The notes: a model not told the origin generated them from the sequence alone. Counted from the stretch's first letter, positions 8,654 to 15,283 are shown. The stretch is 39,273 nucleotides of DNA from RGIG4074 sp964459165 (GCA_964459165.1 CAYWKM010000010.1:1-39273), one strand, 5' to 3'. A program made the numbers and translations.

Positions 8654-9009
8654 TTCCCGCTCCTTTTATCGGCGAGCGCGCGCTCGATCCGCTGTATATA
8701 GCGGTAAGTCGTCTCCGCGTCCTCGTAATTGCCCGCGGCGATAAAATCGTTGTAGCGCAGCCGAAGAGTCTCCAAATTTTTTTCCGTTTCGAAATTTTCG
8801 CTGATCTCCTCGTCCACGGCGGAAACGAGCCGATAATGACGATCCGCCCCCTGACAATCGAGAAGATAGGGCAACAATTCTTTTTCGAAAACCGTATAGC
8901 AGTATTCGCAGCCGAAAAGTCCCGTATCCAAAAAATCCTTAAAACTCGTTCCGCACGAGGGACATACGGAATTATTTTCATCGGTATCGTTTTCGTCGGA
9001 TAAATACAC
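8650..9009 (-). CDS. mcsA: McsA-like zinc-binding activator of McsB (short form)
   Basis: I place the start at the GTG at 9009: GGGAGGG lies 7 nt upstream, and the in-frame ATG at 9072 lies upstream of the predicted transcription start, inside promoter and terminator sequence. The product is about 119 residues with one zinc module (CPSCG at about residue 16 and CEYCY at about 34), then a C-terminal UVR-like helical hairpin (NLETLRLRYNDFIAAGNYED region). Known McsA proteins such as that of B. subtilis are about 185 residues with two CxxC-pair modules. The first module, about 80 residues, is missing here. It overlaps mcsB by four bases and heads the mcsA-mcsB-clpC operon. Confidence 0.88.
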   Translation of the reverse strand: MYLSDENDTDENNSVCPSCGTSFKDFLDTGLFGCEYCYTVFEKELLPYLLDCQGADRHYRLVSAVDEEISENFETEKNLETLRLRYNDFIAAGNYEDAETTYRYIQRIERALADKRSGK

Positions 9010-9043
9010 GAATGAACCCTCCCGTCGATTTGATTCATTCAGT

Positions 9044-9072
9044 ATTATAGCAAGAACGTCGCAAAAAAGCAA
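9044..9072 (-). promoter_or_regulatory. Sigma-A promoter of mcsA-mcsB-clpC
   Basis: Minus strand: TTGCTT at 9072-9067, a 17-bp spacer and a perfect TATAAT at 9049-9044. The spacer includes the T-tract of the terminator of the upstream gene. I see no CtsR heptad repeat (GGTCAAA type) and no CIRCE element around it. Confidence 0.75.
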
Positions 9073-9100
9073 ACAGCCGCTCGATATCTCGCGACTGTTT
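9063..9100 (-). terminator. Rho-independent terminator of the XRE-membrane gene
   Basis: On the minus strand AAACAGTCGC (9100-9091) pairs with GCGGCTGTTT (9080-9071; one G-U) around a 10-nt loop, followed by GC and six T at 9068-9063. It lies 9 bases beyond the stop of the 9109-9747 gene. Confidence 0.75.
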
Positions 9101-9108
9101 TTATAAAA

Positions 9109-9747
9109 TTATTGTTGTTTGCGTTGTTTTTTTCTGATATTTCTATACAGAGCGAACGCAAGAAAGGCGAGCAGCTGCAAGGGAATCCCGATGAGAAAGA
9201 TCCTCCAATAATTATTTCCCATGCAAATCAAGCAGGAAAGAAAGATGCTTAACAGAATGCTCCATATCAACGCCGAGACGCAAACGCACATGCGGAGAGG
9301 CAAATGCCACACGCAGCTCAGCACGAGCACGACGACGGCGGTCGCGCAAACGGTATAAACAAAGATGAGCCACGTCTTCCATTCCACCGCCAACTCGCCG
9401 AACACAATCGTGAGAACGACGTAGACGACGACGGCGACAAACCAGCACAGACCGACGCTGAGCGCCGTAATGAGATTTTTATTGGTAAAATCCAACCATT
9501 TTTTCTTGGCGACGAAAACGGGCTCCTTGTGCTCCGAAACGAGATCGTTGACGGTTATGCCGAAGATCTCGGCGATTTTCACAAGGTTGAATATATCCGG
9601 CACGCCGTTGCCCTGTTCCCACTTCGACACGGATTTATCGGAGTATCCCAATTTATCCGCCAATTCCGCTTGCGTAAGCCCCGCCGCCTTTCGGTAAGAA
9701 GCAATGTTGGAGGCAATCGTTTTTGTTATCGTTTCTGTCAATTCCAT
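9109..9747 (-). CDS. XRE-family regulator with C-terminal membrane domain
   Basis: 212 residues. Residues about 12-66 are a Cro/C1-type helix-turn-helix (YRKAAGLTQAELADKLGYS then KSVSKWEQGNGVPDI). After a basic linker there are four hydrophobic segments in the second half (around LSVGLCWFVAVVVYVVLTIV, LIFVYTVCATAVVVLVL, VSALIWSILLSIFLSCLI and IFLIGIPLQLLAFLAFAL). A basic tail (RNIRKKQRKQQ) ends the protein. It is predicted to be a membrane-tethered DNA-binding protein; signal and targets are unknown. It has its own promoter and terminator and occupies the place where ctsR would normally precede mcsA. Confidence 0.8.
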   Translation of the reverse strand: MELTETITKTIASNIASYRKAAGLTQAELADKLGYSDKSVSKWEQGNGVPDIFNLVKIAEIFGITVNDLVSEHKEPVFVAKKKWLDFTNKNLITALSVGLCWFVAVVVYVVLTIVFGELAVEWKTWLIFVYTVCATAVVVLVLSCVWHLPLRMCVCVSALIWSILLSIFLSCLICMGNNYWRIFLIGIPLQLLAFLAFALYRNIRKKQRKQQ

Positions 9748-9776
9748 CGTTTTCCCAATCCGAAGCTATTTGTTTC

Positions 9777-9806
9777 ATTTTAACATAAGTTGAAAGGTCA
9801 AGTCAA
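9777..9806 (-). promoter_or_regulatory. Sigma-A promoter of the XRE-membrane gene
   Basis: Minus strand: TTGACT at 9806-9801, an 18-bp spacer and TAAAAT at 9782-9777. The -35 is part of a direct repeat TTGACTTGACC. Confidence 0.65.
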
Positions 9807-9908
9807 GAAAAATTATCAAAAAAATGAGGCTCTACTCACGGTAGAACGGATTTTTTTTATTCTATTTTCGCTTTGCGGAAGAATAGAGAAGCCCCTTTAA
9901 AGAGTAGG

Positions 9909-9937
9909 TTGCCTTTTTCCCTCGCCCGCCCTATAAT
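9909..9937 (+). promoter_or_regulatory. Plus-strand promoter with no gene behind it
   Basis: TTGCCT at 9909-9914, a 17-bp spacer and a perfect TATAAT at 9932-9937. It fires away from the XRE gene into the intergenic stretch and towards the 3' end of the GNAT gene. Confidence 0.55.
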
Positions 9938-9943
9938 AAAAGC

Positions 9944-10076
9944 GCGAAACAAAGAGAGGGGGAAAGCTTCCCCGAACGCTCTGTTTCCCCTTTAATAAGA
10001 TTATTCTCTATTTTTCTCATTCTGACAGCGGCGAAGCCACTCTATCGAGCGGCTTCGCCGCCTTTCATACCGTTTT
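9944..10076 (+). ncRNA. Candidate structured small RNA
   Basis: About 130 nt between the promoter at 9909-9937 and a T-run at 10073-10078. There is no start codon with an RBS. It contains GGGGAAAGCTTCCCC nested in a weaker GAAACA...TGTTTC stem, then a 10-bp GC-rich hairpin (10029-10038 with 10051-10060). The gap of about 12 nt between that hairpin and the T-run weakens the terminator reading. The hairpin could instead serve the converging GNAT transcript on the minus strand. Confidence 0.35.
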
Positions 10077-10559
10077 TTCCTCCTTTCTCGCCTTCCACCG
10101 CATTTCGTAATCGTGATTGACCATGCCGTTCTTCTGAACGTTTTCCTGTATTTTTTCCACGGCGAAGCCGTTATGAAGATAGACGGCGAGCGCGCGCTCG
10201 TTGGCTCGGTTGACCGTCAACGCGACGTCTTTTCCGAAGCTCTTTAAATATTCAAACGCAAAGCTTGAAATATGCTTGCCTCGATAAGGCGGCAGGACGT
10301 AAAGCTTATCGAGATAAATCTCCCTTTCTCGATCGACGTAAACGAGCAATCCCGCCCTTTCTCCCCGATATAAGAGATAGTAATAACGATACCCTTGCCG
10401 CAAATACGCCTCGATATTCTCCGCGTCGAAATATTTATGCAACAGGAATACATTCTGTTCGCGAGGAAGAATAGCGTCGTAGGTATCGAACCAAATTTCC
10501 CTCATGAACGCATACAAATTTTCGTAATCTTCCGCCTTTTGCAACGTCGTCTTTTCCAT
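10065..10559 (-). CDS. GNAT-family N-acetyltransferase
   Basis: 164 residues from the ATG at 10559. A longer ORF begins six codons upstream, but the ribosome binding site AAGGAG lies inside that extension, so 10559 is chosen. The acetyl-CoA-binding beta4-alpha3 signature is visible as LDKLYVLPPYRGKHISS, and the C-terminal NRANERALAVYLHNGF is the usual GNAT motif B. The acceptor is unknown. It is a single-gene unit with its own promoter at 10596-10624. Confidence 0.82.
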   Translation of the reverse strand: MEKTTLQKAEDYENLYAFMREIWFDTYDAILPREQNVFLLHKYFDAENIEAYLRQGYRYYYLLYRGERAGLLVYVDREREIYLDKLYVLPPYRGKHISSFAFEYLKSFGKDVALTVNRANERALAVYLHNGFAVEKIQENVQKNGMVNHDYEMRWKARKEEKTV

Positions 10560-10595
10560 CGTTCTCCTTTGATCCAATCTTTTTTTTATCCAATC

Positions 10596-10624
10596 CTTAT
10601 AACGCCCTTACATCGGGAACGCAA
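10596..10624 (-). promoter_or_regulatory. Promoter of the GNAT gene
   Basis: Minus strand: TTGCGT at 10624-10619, a 17-bp spacer and TATAAG at 10601-10596, about 37 bases before the start codon. Confidence 0.5.
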
Positions 10625-10745
10625 GCGTTGCAGGCGATCCTTTGCGCCCTGACGCAGAGGGGCTGAAATCGTCTTTTTTCCGCGAAGATGCGAGCCGCGT
10701 TTTCAAGCCCCTTGAAAAAAGACGCTTGCGCCGCCATGCCGAAAC
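10620..10745. ncRNA. Intergenic element with interlocking inverted repeats; candidate structured RNA, strand unknown
   Basis: Three complementary pairs interlock. CGCAAGCG at 10620-10627 pairs with CGCTTGCG at 10723-10730. CGTCTTTTTTC at 10670-10680 pairs perfectly (11 bp) with GAAAAAAGACG at 10714-10724. GGGGCTGAAA at 10659-10668 pairs, with one bulge, with TTTCAAGCCCC at 10701-10711. The last two helices cross each other (a-b-a'-b' order), which implies a pseudoknot or a switch. A small hairpin TTTGCG/CGCAGA is at 10641-10656. No convincing ORF. I do not recognise a family. Confidence 0.4.
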
Positions 10746-10761
10746 GGCGTCTGCACGGTAA

Positions 10762-10793
10762 AGCCGCCCGATCGACGATCGGGCGGCTGTTTT
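10762..10793. terminator. 12-bp GC-rich hairpin, probable (bidirectional) terminator
   Basis: AGCCGCCCGATC at 10762-10773 and GATCGGGCGGCT at 10777-10788 form a perfect stem with a 3-nt loop. On the plus strand GTTTT follows; on the minus strand only TTA follows. It may end the 10822-11502 gene or a plus-strand RNA from the neighbouring structured element. Confidence 0.5.
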
Positions 10794-10821
10794 CCGCTAA
10801 ACCTCGCTTACGCGCCCTTCC

Positions 10822-11502
10822 TTACCACATGGAAACCAACAGTCTGATGTAAAACAGACCGAGAGAGATCAGGACGATCGCGCTGAGAATGCCGAGTACC
10901 TTCAAAACCTCTTTACTCTTTCTCCTTCTTTCCGGTTTCTCGGACGAGGCGAGAAAGACGAAGAGATCGACGAGGAACGCCAGGACGACGAGACCCGTAA
11001 CGACGAGATTTACCGCTATCGGAGCGGTTGCCCACGTTGCGATCAAAAGCTCGAAATACTCGAACGCGACGACCGCAAGGGTAATCCATAACGTCTTTAA
11101 AGCGAATCGACACTCTTCTTGTTTTTCCGTATTCTCCTTCCTCGCAAGGTGAAGGCGAATGAAATTTACGACGATACAGACGATCAGGAAGCATAGCATA
11201 ACCGCTCCCATAACGCGGGAAATAACGGTCAGCTGCTGCTTGACGACGATTTCCAATTCCGGATCGTCTTCATATTTGGGCAGCCAACACCGAAAAGAGA
11301 GCATTTCGAGGAAGGTAACGAGAGCGATCGCTCCGAGAACGCTCCAAACCTTTAACATAAATCCGTATCGATCCCTTTTCTTTCCATCGGTTTTCGGCGC
11401 GACGCAATAGGCGACGAGCGCGCCGACGATACAGAGAGCGAATAGACCGAAGATGAGAGCGACGCTCACAGTTTCTATTCTGATCGGAAGCCACAAAGGC
11501 AT
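10822..11502 (-). CDS. Hypothetical six-helix membrane protein
   Basis: 226 residues from the ATG at 11502, which has AGGAGG 9 nt upstream; a longer frame starts 14 codons earlier but without an RBS. Six hydrophobic segments are visible, for example VALIFGLFALCIVGALVAY, VISRVMGAVMLCFLIVCIVV, LVVTGLVVLAFLVDLFVFLA and LGILSAIVLISLGLFYI. Helices are separated by charged loops (KTDGKKRDRYG, RKENTEKQEE, SEKPERRRKSKE). I recognise no family and infer no function. It is a single-gene unit under a near-consensus promoter, so it is probably well expressed. Confidence 0.75.
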   Translation of the reverse strand: MPLWLPIRIETVSVALIFGLFALCIVGALVAYCVAPKTDGKKRDRYGFMLKVWSVLGAIALVTFLEMLSFRCWLPKYEDDPELEIVVKQQLTVISRVMGAVMLCFLIVCIVVNFIRLHLARKENTEKQEECRFALKTLWITLAVVAFEYFELLIATWATAPIAVNLVVTGLVVLAFLVDLFVFLASSEKPERRRKSKEVLKVLGILSAIVLISLGLFYIRLLVSMW

Positions 11503-11534
11503 TGTTTTTTTCCTCCTTTTATTGTATTTATTAA

Positions 11535-11563
11535 AGTATAACACCGTTTGCGAACCATGTCAA
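11535..11563 (-). promoter_or_regulatory. Strong sigma-A promoter of the membrane protein gene
   Basis: Minus strand: perfect TTGACA at 11563-11558, a 17-bp spacer and TATACT at 11540-11535. Confidence 0.85.
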
Positions 11564-11742
11564 TGGCTATATTAAAAATATTTACAAAATTCTGTTAAAA
11601 GTTTTGTAAATATTCGGTAAGTTTTATTAATAAATACACGGGATTTGCGGCGACGTCCCGACGAAATAATCTCATTCGAAAAAATCAATCGACTTAGCCG
11701 ACAAGTTCCCCCCCCCCATTGTTTAGAACTCGAATAATAAGT

Positions 11743-11777
11743 AAAAAAATATCCGAACTCGATTGAATTCGGATATT
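11743..11777 (-). terminator. Rho-independent terminator of proS
   Basis: Minus strand: AATATCCGAA (11777-11768) pairs perfectly with TTCGGATATT (11757-11748) around a 10-nt loop, followed by a T-run at 11749-11743. A run of ten C lies 26 bases further on, at 11708-11717. Confidence 0.85.
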
Positions 11778-11802
11778 TCCCGTTTTTGAATTTTCCCTTG
11801 TT

Positions 11803-13233
11803 TCAGTACGCCCTCGCAAAAACGACGACGCGCTCGGCTTCCCTGCCGCAGGCGGCGCATTTTTCCGCTTTTTCGCCCTCCGCATAGACGCGCGCGGAGG
11901 CGGCGGTCTGTTCCTTGATTCTGTCTTCGCATTCGCGGCGACCGCACCACCCCGCCTTGACGAAATTTCCGCCTTCGACGCCCTTTAAAATTCCGTCGAT
12001 ATCGTCGGCGTAGACGATTCTGCCGTCCCGTCTCTTTCTCGCCGATTCGAGCATATTCCTTTGGATTTCCCTTAAAAGCCGCCCGACGGCGTCCTCGACG
12101 CCCTCGATATCGACGACGATCTTTTCAAGCGTGTCTCTCCGCGCCAGAACCATCTTCCCCTGTTCGAGATCGCGAGGTCCGATTTCAATCCTTACGGGAA
12201 CGCCCTTCATCTCCCACTCGTTAAACTTCCAGCCGGGGCTGTTGTCGGAATCGTCGAGGACGACCCTGAATCCCGCTTTACGAAGTTTCTCCTTTACGGA
12301 CGCGCACGCTTCGAGCACGCCGGGCTTTTTTGCCGCGATGGGAACGACGACGCACTGCACGGGCGCGACGACGGGAGGAAGAACGAGTCCCCTCTGATCG
12401 CCGTGCGTCATGATGATTGCGCCGATCAGGCGGGTGGAGACGCCCCACGACGTGGTGTAAGCCGTCTTCAATACGCCGTCCTTATCGAGGAATTGAATAT
12501 CGAACGAATCGGCAAAATTTTGACCGAGATAATGCGAAGTTCCCGCCTGCAAGCTTTTGCCGTCGTGCATCATGGCTTCCATGCCATAGGTGGCTACCGC
12601 TCCGGCAAACTTTTCCTTTTCCGTCTTCTTTCCGGTAATCACGGGAATCGCGAGGCTCTCCTCGGCGAATTTTTTATAAATTTGAAGCATTTCCTGCGTC
12701 TTCGCTTCCGCCTCCTCCGCCGTCGCATGAACGGTGTGTCCCTCCTGCCAAAGGAACTCGGAGGTGCGAAGGAAGGGACGGGTCGTCTTTTCCCAACGCA
12801 TGACGTTGCACCATTGGTTCATGAGAACGGGCAAATCGCGATAAGATTGCACCCACTTGGAATACATTGTTCCGATAATCGTCTCGGAGGTAGGGCGTAT
12901 GGCGAGAGGCTCGTCGAGCTTTTCGCCCCCCGCGTGCGTGACGACGGCGATTTCGGGTGCGAAGCCCTCCACGTGTTCCGCCTCCTTGGCAAAATAACTC
13001 ATAGGGATGAGCAACGGGAAATAGGCGTTCTCAACGCCCGTCTCCTTGAACATCGCATCGAGACCCTTTTGTATATTCTCCCAAATGGCGTAGCCGTAAG
13101 GACGAATGACCATGCTTCCCTTGACGGGACCGTAATCGACGAGCTTCGTCTTGATGACGACGTCGGTATACCATTGAGGAAAATCCTTTTCTATATCCGC
13201 TATCTGCGAAACAAACTGATTGTCTTTTGCCAT
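11803..13233 (-). CDS. proS: Prolyl-tRNA synthetase (short, type 3 / archaeal-eukaryote-like)
   Basis: 476 residues from the ATG at 13233 (GGGAG upstream); the ten-codon longer reading has no RBS of its own. It charges tRNA-Pro with proline. Class II motif 2 is visible as RWEKTTRPFLRTSEFLWQEG, with IRPTSETIIG before it. The motif-3-like ATP segment is WGVSTRLIGAIIMTHGDQRG. The HGTP anticodon-binding domain begins near VAPVQCVVVPI, and a C-terminal zinc-type region ends with CAACGREAERVVVFARAY. The absence of the roughly 180-residue editing insertion and this C-terminal domain mark the short ProS type. It ends at the terminator at 11743-11777. Confidence 0.95.
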   Translation of the reverse strand: MAKDNQFVSQIADIEKDFPQWYTDVVIKTKLVDYGPVKGSMVIRPYGYAIWENIQKGLDAMFKETGVENAYFPLLIPMSYFAKEAEHVEGFAPEIAVVTHAGGEKLDEPLAIRPTSETIIGTMYSKWVQSYRDLPVLMNQWCNVMRWEKTTRPFLRTSEFLWQEGHTVHATAEEAEAKTQEMLQIYKKFAEESLAIPVITGKKTEKEKFAGAVATYGMEAMMHDGKSLQAGTSHYLGQNFADSFDIQFLDKDGVLKTAYTTSWGVSTRLIGAIIMTHGDQRGLVLPPVVAPVQCVVVPIAAKKPGVLEACASVKEKLRKAGFRVVLDDSDNSPGWKFNEWEMKGVPVRIEIGPRDLEQGKMVLARRDTLEKIVVDIEGVEDAVGRLLREIQRNMLESARKRRDGRIVYADDIDGILKGVEGGNFVKAGWCGRRECEDRIKEQTAASARVYAEGEKAEKCAACGREAERVVVFARAY

Positions 13234-13266
13234 AATATAACCATCTCCCTTTGAACTTACCAAACT

Positions 13267-13295
13267 ATCATATCATAAACGTCTTTGTTTTACAA
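13267..13295 (-). promoter_or_regulatory. Promoter of proS
   Basis: Minus strand: TTGTAA at 13295-13290, a 17-bp spacer and TATGAT at 13272-13267. It overlaps the last codons of the upstream S-component gene, so proS can be expressed independently of the B12-controlled unit. Confidence 0.6.
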
Positions 13296-14043
13296 ACGAT
13301 TTTTCGAACATTGAGAAAATTTTTGTAAGAGGATAAAATAAAACGCTCACGGTAAAAAACGCGCTGACCGTCTGCGGCAGCATGGCGAGAAAAGAAGAGA
13401 CGAAATACGCATAAGCGGCGTCTCTGCCGTACGCGTAGAAAAAGGGAGTGAGCGCGTCGTCCAAAAGCGTGAAACAGACGGTACAGACGCAGGCGAGAGA
13501 CGTCATAAAGAACGTCGTCCGCATCTGCTCCAATCCCTTTTTTTTAAGCGGCGGTATCTTGCAGATCAGCGGGAGCGCGTCGAAGAGGAGAATCGCCAGA
13601 ATCGCCAAGACGAAAATGACTCTGAACATCGTTTGGACAAATTTCTTTTTCAGAACGCTGATGGCGAGCGGATGGATAAAAAAGTACACGCACGCCGCCG
13701 CGATCAAGAGAAAAAAGAGATGAAAAAGAAAAATTTTCAGCCCGTCCCCCTTGATTCTTCCGCATAATCCGCAAAGAAGAGCGAAGAGATTAAAGTAAAT
13801 CAGATAAAGAATGAGAACGTTGAAATAAAACCCGAAAACAAAATTTCGCAGCAGAGAGAACGCAGTGGCGGTGAGCGCTCCCTTTTTCGGACCGAACACG
13901 TAAGAAAAGGAAAGAAGAAGAACCGTGACCACCTCGACGTGAACGCCGTACAACGCAGCCTGACCGCCGATCAGCAAGGCGGTCGTCAGCGCGATATATG
14001 CGACGTCCTTCGCCGAAAGCGTGTTGTTCGTCGTTCCGTTCAT
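13273..14043 (-). CDS. ECF-type transporter S component-like protein, probably for a corrinoid
   Basis: 256 residues with about six to seven hydrophobic segments. The N-terminal part (AKDVAYIALTTALLIGGQAAL, then VHVEVVTVLLLSFSYVFGPKKGALTATAFSLLRN) has the layout of ECF substrate-binding S components. The ATG lies six bases after the stop of the DUF4430 lipoprotein gene, and both sit behind a B12 riboswitch, so a cobalamin or other corrinoid is the likely substrate. No EcfA/EcfT genes are nearby; a shared energizing module elsewhere is implied. The length is greater than the typical 180-200 residues. Family assignment is by pattern, not by search. Confidence 0.65.
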   Translation of the reverse strand: MNGTTNNTLSAKDVAYIALTTALLIGGQAALYGVHVEVVTVLLLSFSYVFGPKKGALTATAFSLLRNFVFGFYFNVLILYLIYFNLFALLCGLCGRIKGDGLKIFLFHLFFLLIAAACVYFFIHPLAISVLKKKFVQTMFRVIFVLAILAILLFDALPLICKIPPLKKKGLEQMRTTFFMTSLACVCTVCFTLLDDALTPFFYAYGRDAAYAYFVSSFLAMLPQTVSAFFTVSVLFYPLTKIFSMFEKSFVKQRRL

Positions 14044-14049
14044 GGCAAA

Positions 14050-14910
14050 TCAATCGCTATAAGTATAAGTCGTATATACGAGCGCATAAATCTCGCCGCC
14101 GAACACGGGCAGAGCGCTTACGCCGTAGGAGGCGGAATTGAGCTCGCTTCCGTTCAATTCGTACGTTCCGTAATCGGGCGTCGCGTAGACGACCCCGTCG
14201 ACCGTCCCGATCGAGGTGTACACGCCCCAGTAGCTGCTGTAATCGTCCGCCTGCTTCACGCCGTTTACGGCGGTGATAAAGTAACCGTATTCGCTATCGT
14301 ACCCCTCGAAGGTCATAATCCCCTCGGAGGCAAATTCCTGCAAACATTCGTAGAGCGATCTCGTTCCGTCCTCCGATTCTTCCGCGACAAAGGCGAACGC
14401 CGTTTCGCTGTTCTCGATCACGTTGCTCTCCGGCTCGTCAAAAGAACCGGTAGTCGTATACACGAGCGCGTACGTCTCTTCCGCGAACACGGGCAGAGCG
14501 CTTACGCCGTAGGAGGCGGAGTTGAGCGCGAGCCCGTTCAATTCGTACGTTCCGTAATCGGGCGTCGCGTAAATCACTCCGTCGACCGTCCCGATCGAGG
14601 TGTAGAGAGCCCAGTAGCTGCTGTAATCGTCCGCCTGCTTTACGCCGTTTACGGCAGTGACGAAAAAGCCGTATTCGCTCTCTTCCCCGTCAAAAGTCAT
14701 AACCCCGTCGGAGGAGAAATCGTTCAGATAATCGTAAACGGATTTCGTTCCGTCGGCGGAGTCGTCCGCCCGAAAGGCAAAAACGCTCCCGTCGTTTTGA
14801 ATGACGGAAGCCGTCGTTTCGCCGCCCTTCTCTTCGCCGCAGGAAGCGAATGCGCCCGTCGCGAGGACGCTTACGGCGACGATCAAAAGACCCGCAAAAA
14901 GTTTTTTCAT
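14050..14910 (-). CDS. Lipoprotein with two tandem DUF4430 (transcobalamin-C-like) domains
   Basis: 286 residues. The signal peptide (MKKLFAGLLIVAVSVLATGAF) ends in a lipobox-like FASC, predicting anchorage to the outer membrane face. Two copies of a DUF4430-type domain follow (about residues 40-150 and 168-284). Each carries SVYDYLNDF or SLYECLQEF, then VNGVKQADDYSSYWxxYTS, PDYGTYELNG and SYGVSALPVF. DUF4430 resembles the C-terminal domain of transcobalamin/intrinsic factor. Placed behind a B12 riboswitch and before an S component, it is best read as a surface corrinoid-capture protein. The two repeats are almost identical in DNA, pointing to a recent internal duplication. Confidence 0.82.
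   Translation of the reverse strand: MKKLFAGLLIVAVSVLATGAFASCGEEKGGETTASVIQNDGSVFAFRADDSADGTKSVYDYLNDFSSDGVMTFDGEESEYGFFVTAVNGVKQADDYSSYWALYTSIGTVDGVIYATPDYGTYELNGLALNSASYGVSALPVFAEETYALVYTTTGSFDEPESNVIENSETAFAFVAEESEDGTRSLYECLQEFASEGIMTFEGYDSEYGYFITAVNGVKQADDYSSYWGVYTSIGTVDGVVYATPDYGTYELNGSELNSASYGVSALPVFGGEIYALVYTTYTYSD
14103..14295 (-). repeat. Direct repeat copy 1 (DUF4430 domain 2)
   Basis: Nearly identical to 14487-14679 at an exact offset of 384 bp (128 codons), with long runs of shared bases and only scattered changes. It encodes the core of the second DUF4430 domain. Confidence 0.85.
14487..14679 (-). repeat. Direct repeat copy 2 (DUF4430 domain 1)
   Basis: Partner of 14103-14295. 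The in-frame 384-bp offset and DNA-level identity suggest recent duplication or ongoing gene conversion. Confidence 0.85.
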
Positions 14911-14928
14911 GTTTGTAAAACTCCTTTA

Positions 14929-14973
14929 AAATAAAAATACTCTTCCTTTCCGCCTTTTCGCGAAAAAAAGAGT
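14929..14973 (-). terminator. Expression-platform terminator of the B12 riboswitch
   Basis: Minus strand: ACTCTTTTTTT (14973-14963) pairs with AAAGGAAGAGT (14949-14939; two G-U pairs), followed by ATTTTTATTTT. It lies between the aptamer and the RBS (AAAGGAG) of the DUF4430 gene, so ligand binding would be expected to favour termination. Confidence 0.65.
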
Positions 14974-15061
14974 ACGCCAAAATAAGATCTAAAGCATTCG
15001 TCGCTTTAAATCGATACAAAGACGTTCTCCGCATCCCCGCGGATCGGTTTTGTGAATGCGC

Positions 15062-15246
15062 AACGGTAGGTCTCCCGACTTAGGCGAGCGCACGGAAATT
15101 TTGCCGTGCAACGATTCCCTCCTTCTCGGTATGAAATCCAATGAAGAGAACCAAACCCGTGTAACGGTAGCGGGGGCTGTGGATCTATTAGTTCTGTCTT
15201 CCCTATTAAGCCCTCAATGAAGAGAGCGCCGGAAGCGCACCTGAAA
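15062..15246 (-). promoter_or_regulatory. Cobalamin (adenosylcobalamin-type) riboswitch aptamer
   Basis: Read on the minus strand, conserved blocks appear in the right order: GGTGCGC near 15241; GAGGGCTTAATAGGGAAG (15215-15198); ACAGCCCCCGCTACCGT (15180-15164), the signature central segment; GAAGGAGGG near 15120; and the B12 box TAAGTCGGGAGACCTACC (15082-15065). The aptamer is about 185 nt. It controls the DUF4430 lipoprotein and S-component genes through the terminator at 14929-14973. Confidence 0.93.
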
Positions 15247-15254
15247 TTAAGGAA

Positions 15255-15283
15255 AGTATATCACATCGATTTTCATAAATCAA
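15255..15283 (-). promoter_or_regulatory. Promoter of the riboswitch-controlled B12 uptake unit
   Basis: Minus strand: TTGATT at 15283-15278, a 17-bp spacer and TATACT at 15260-15255, placing the transcript start right before the aptamer. Confidence 0.8.

Noticed and set aside
9010..9072. Upstream ATG start for mcsA at 9072
   Set aside because: The extra 21 codons overlap the -35/-10 boxes and lie before the predicted transcription start; the GTG at 9009 has a strong RBS.
10620..10788. 6S RNA
   Set aside because: Only the closing stem resembles 6S; the crossed helices do not fit the simple 6S rod, and no decisive consensus is visible by eye.
11708..11717. Run of ten C as a phase-variable coding tract
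   Set aside because: It lies in non-coding sequence beyond the proS terminator and not within a promoter spacer or gene.
13939..14934. 331-codon plus-strand frame across the DUF4430 gene, with an apparent internal repeat
   Set aside because: The repeat only reflects the duplicated DUF4430 DNA read backwards; the minus-strand gene has a signal peptide, riboswitch and RBS.
15062..15246. T-box or other leader for proS
   Set aside because: The conserved blocks are those of the cobalamin riboswitch, and proS has its own promoter downstream at 13267-13295.
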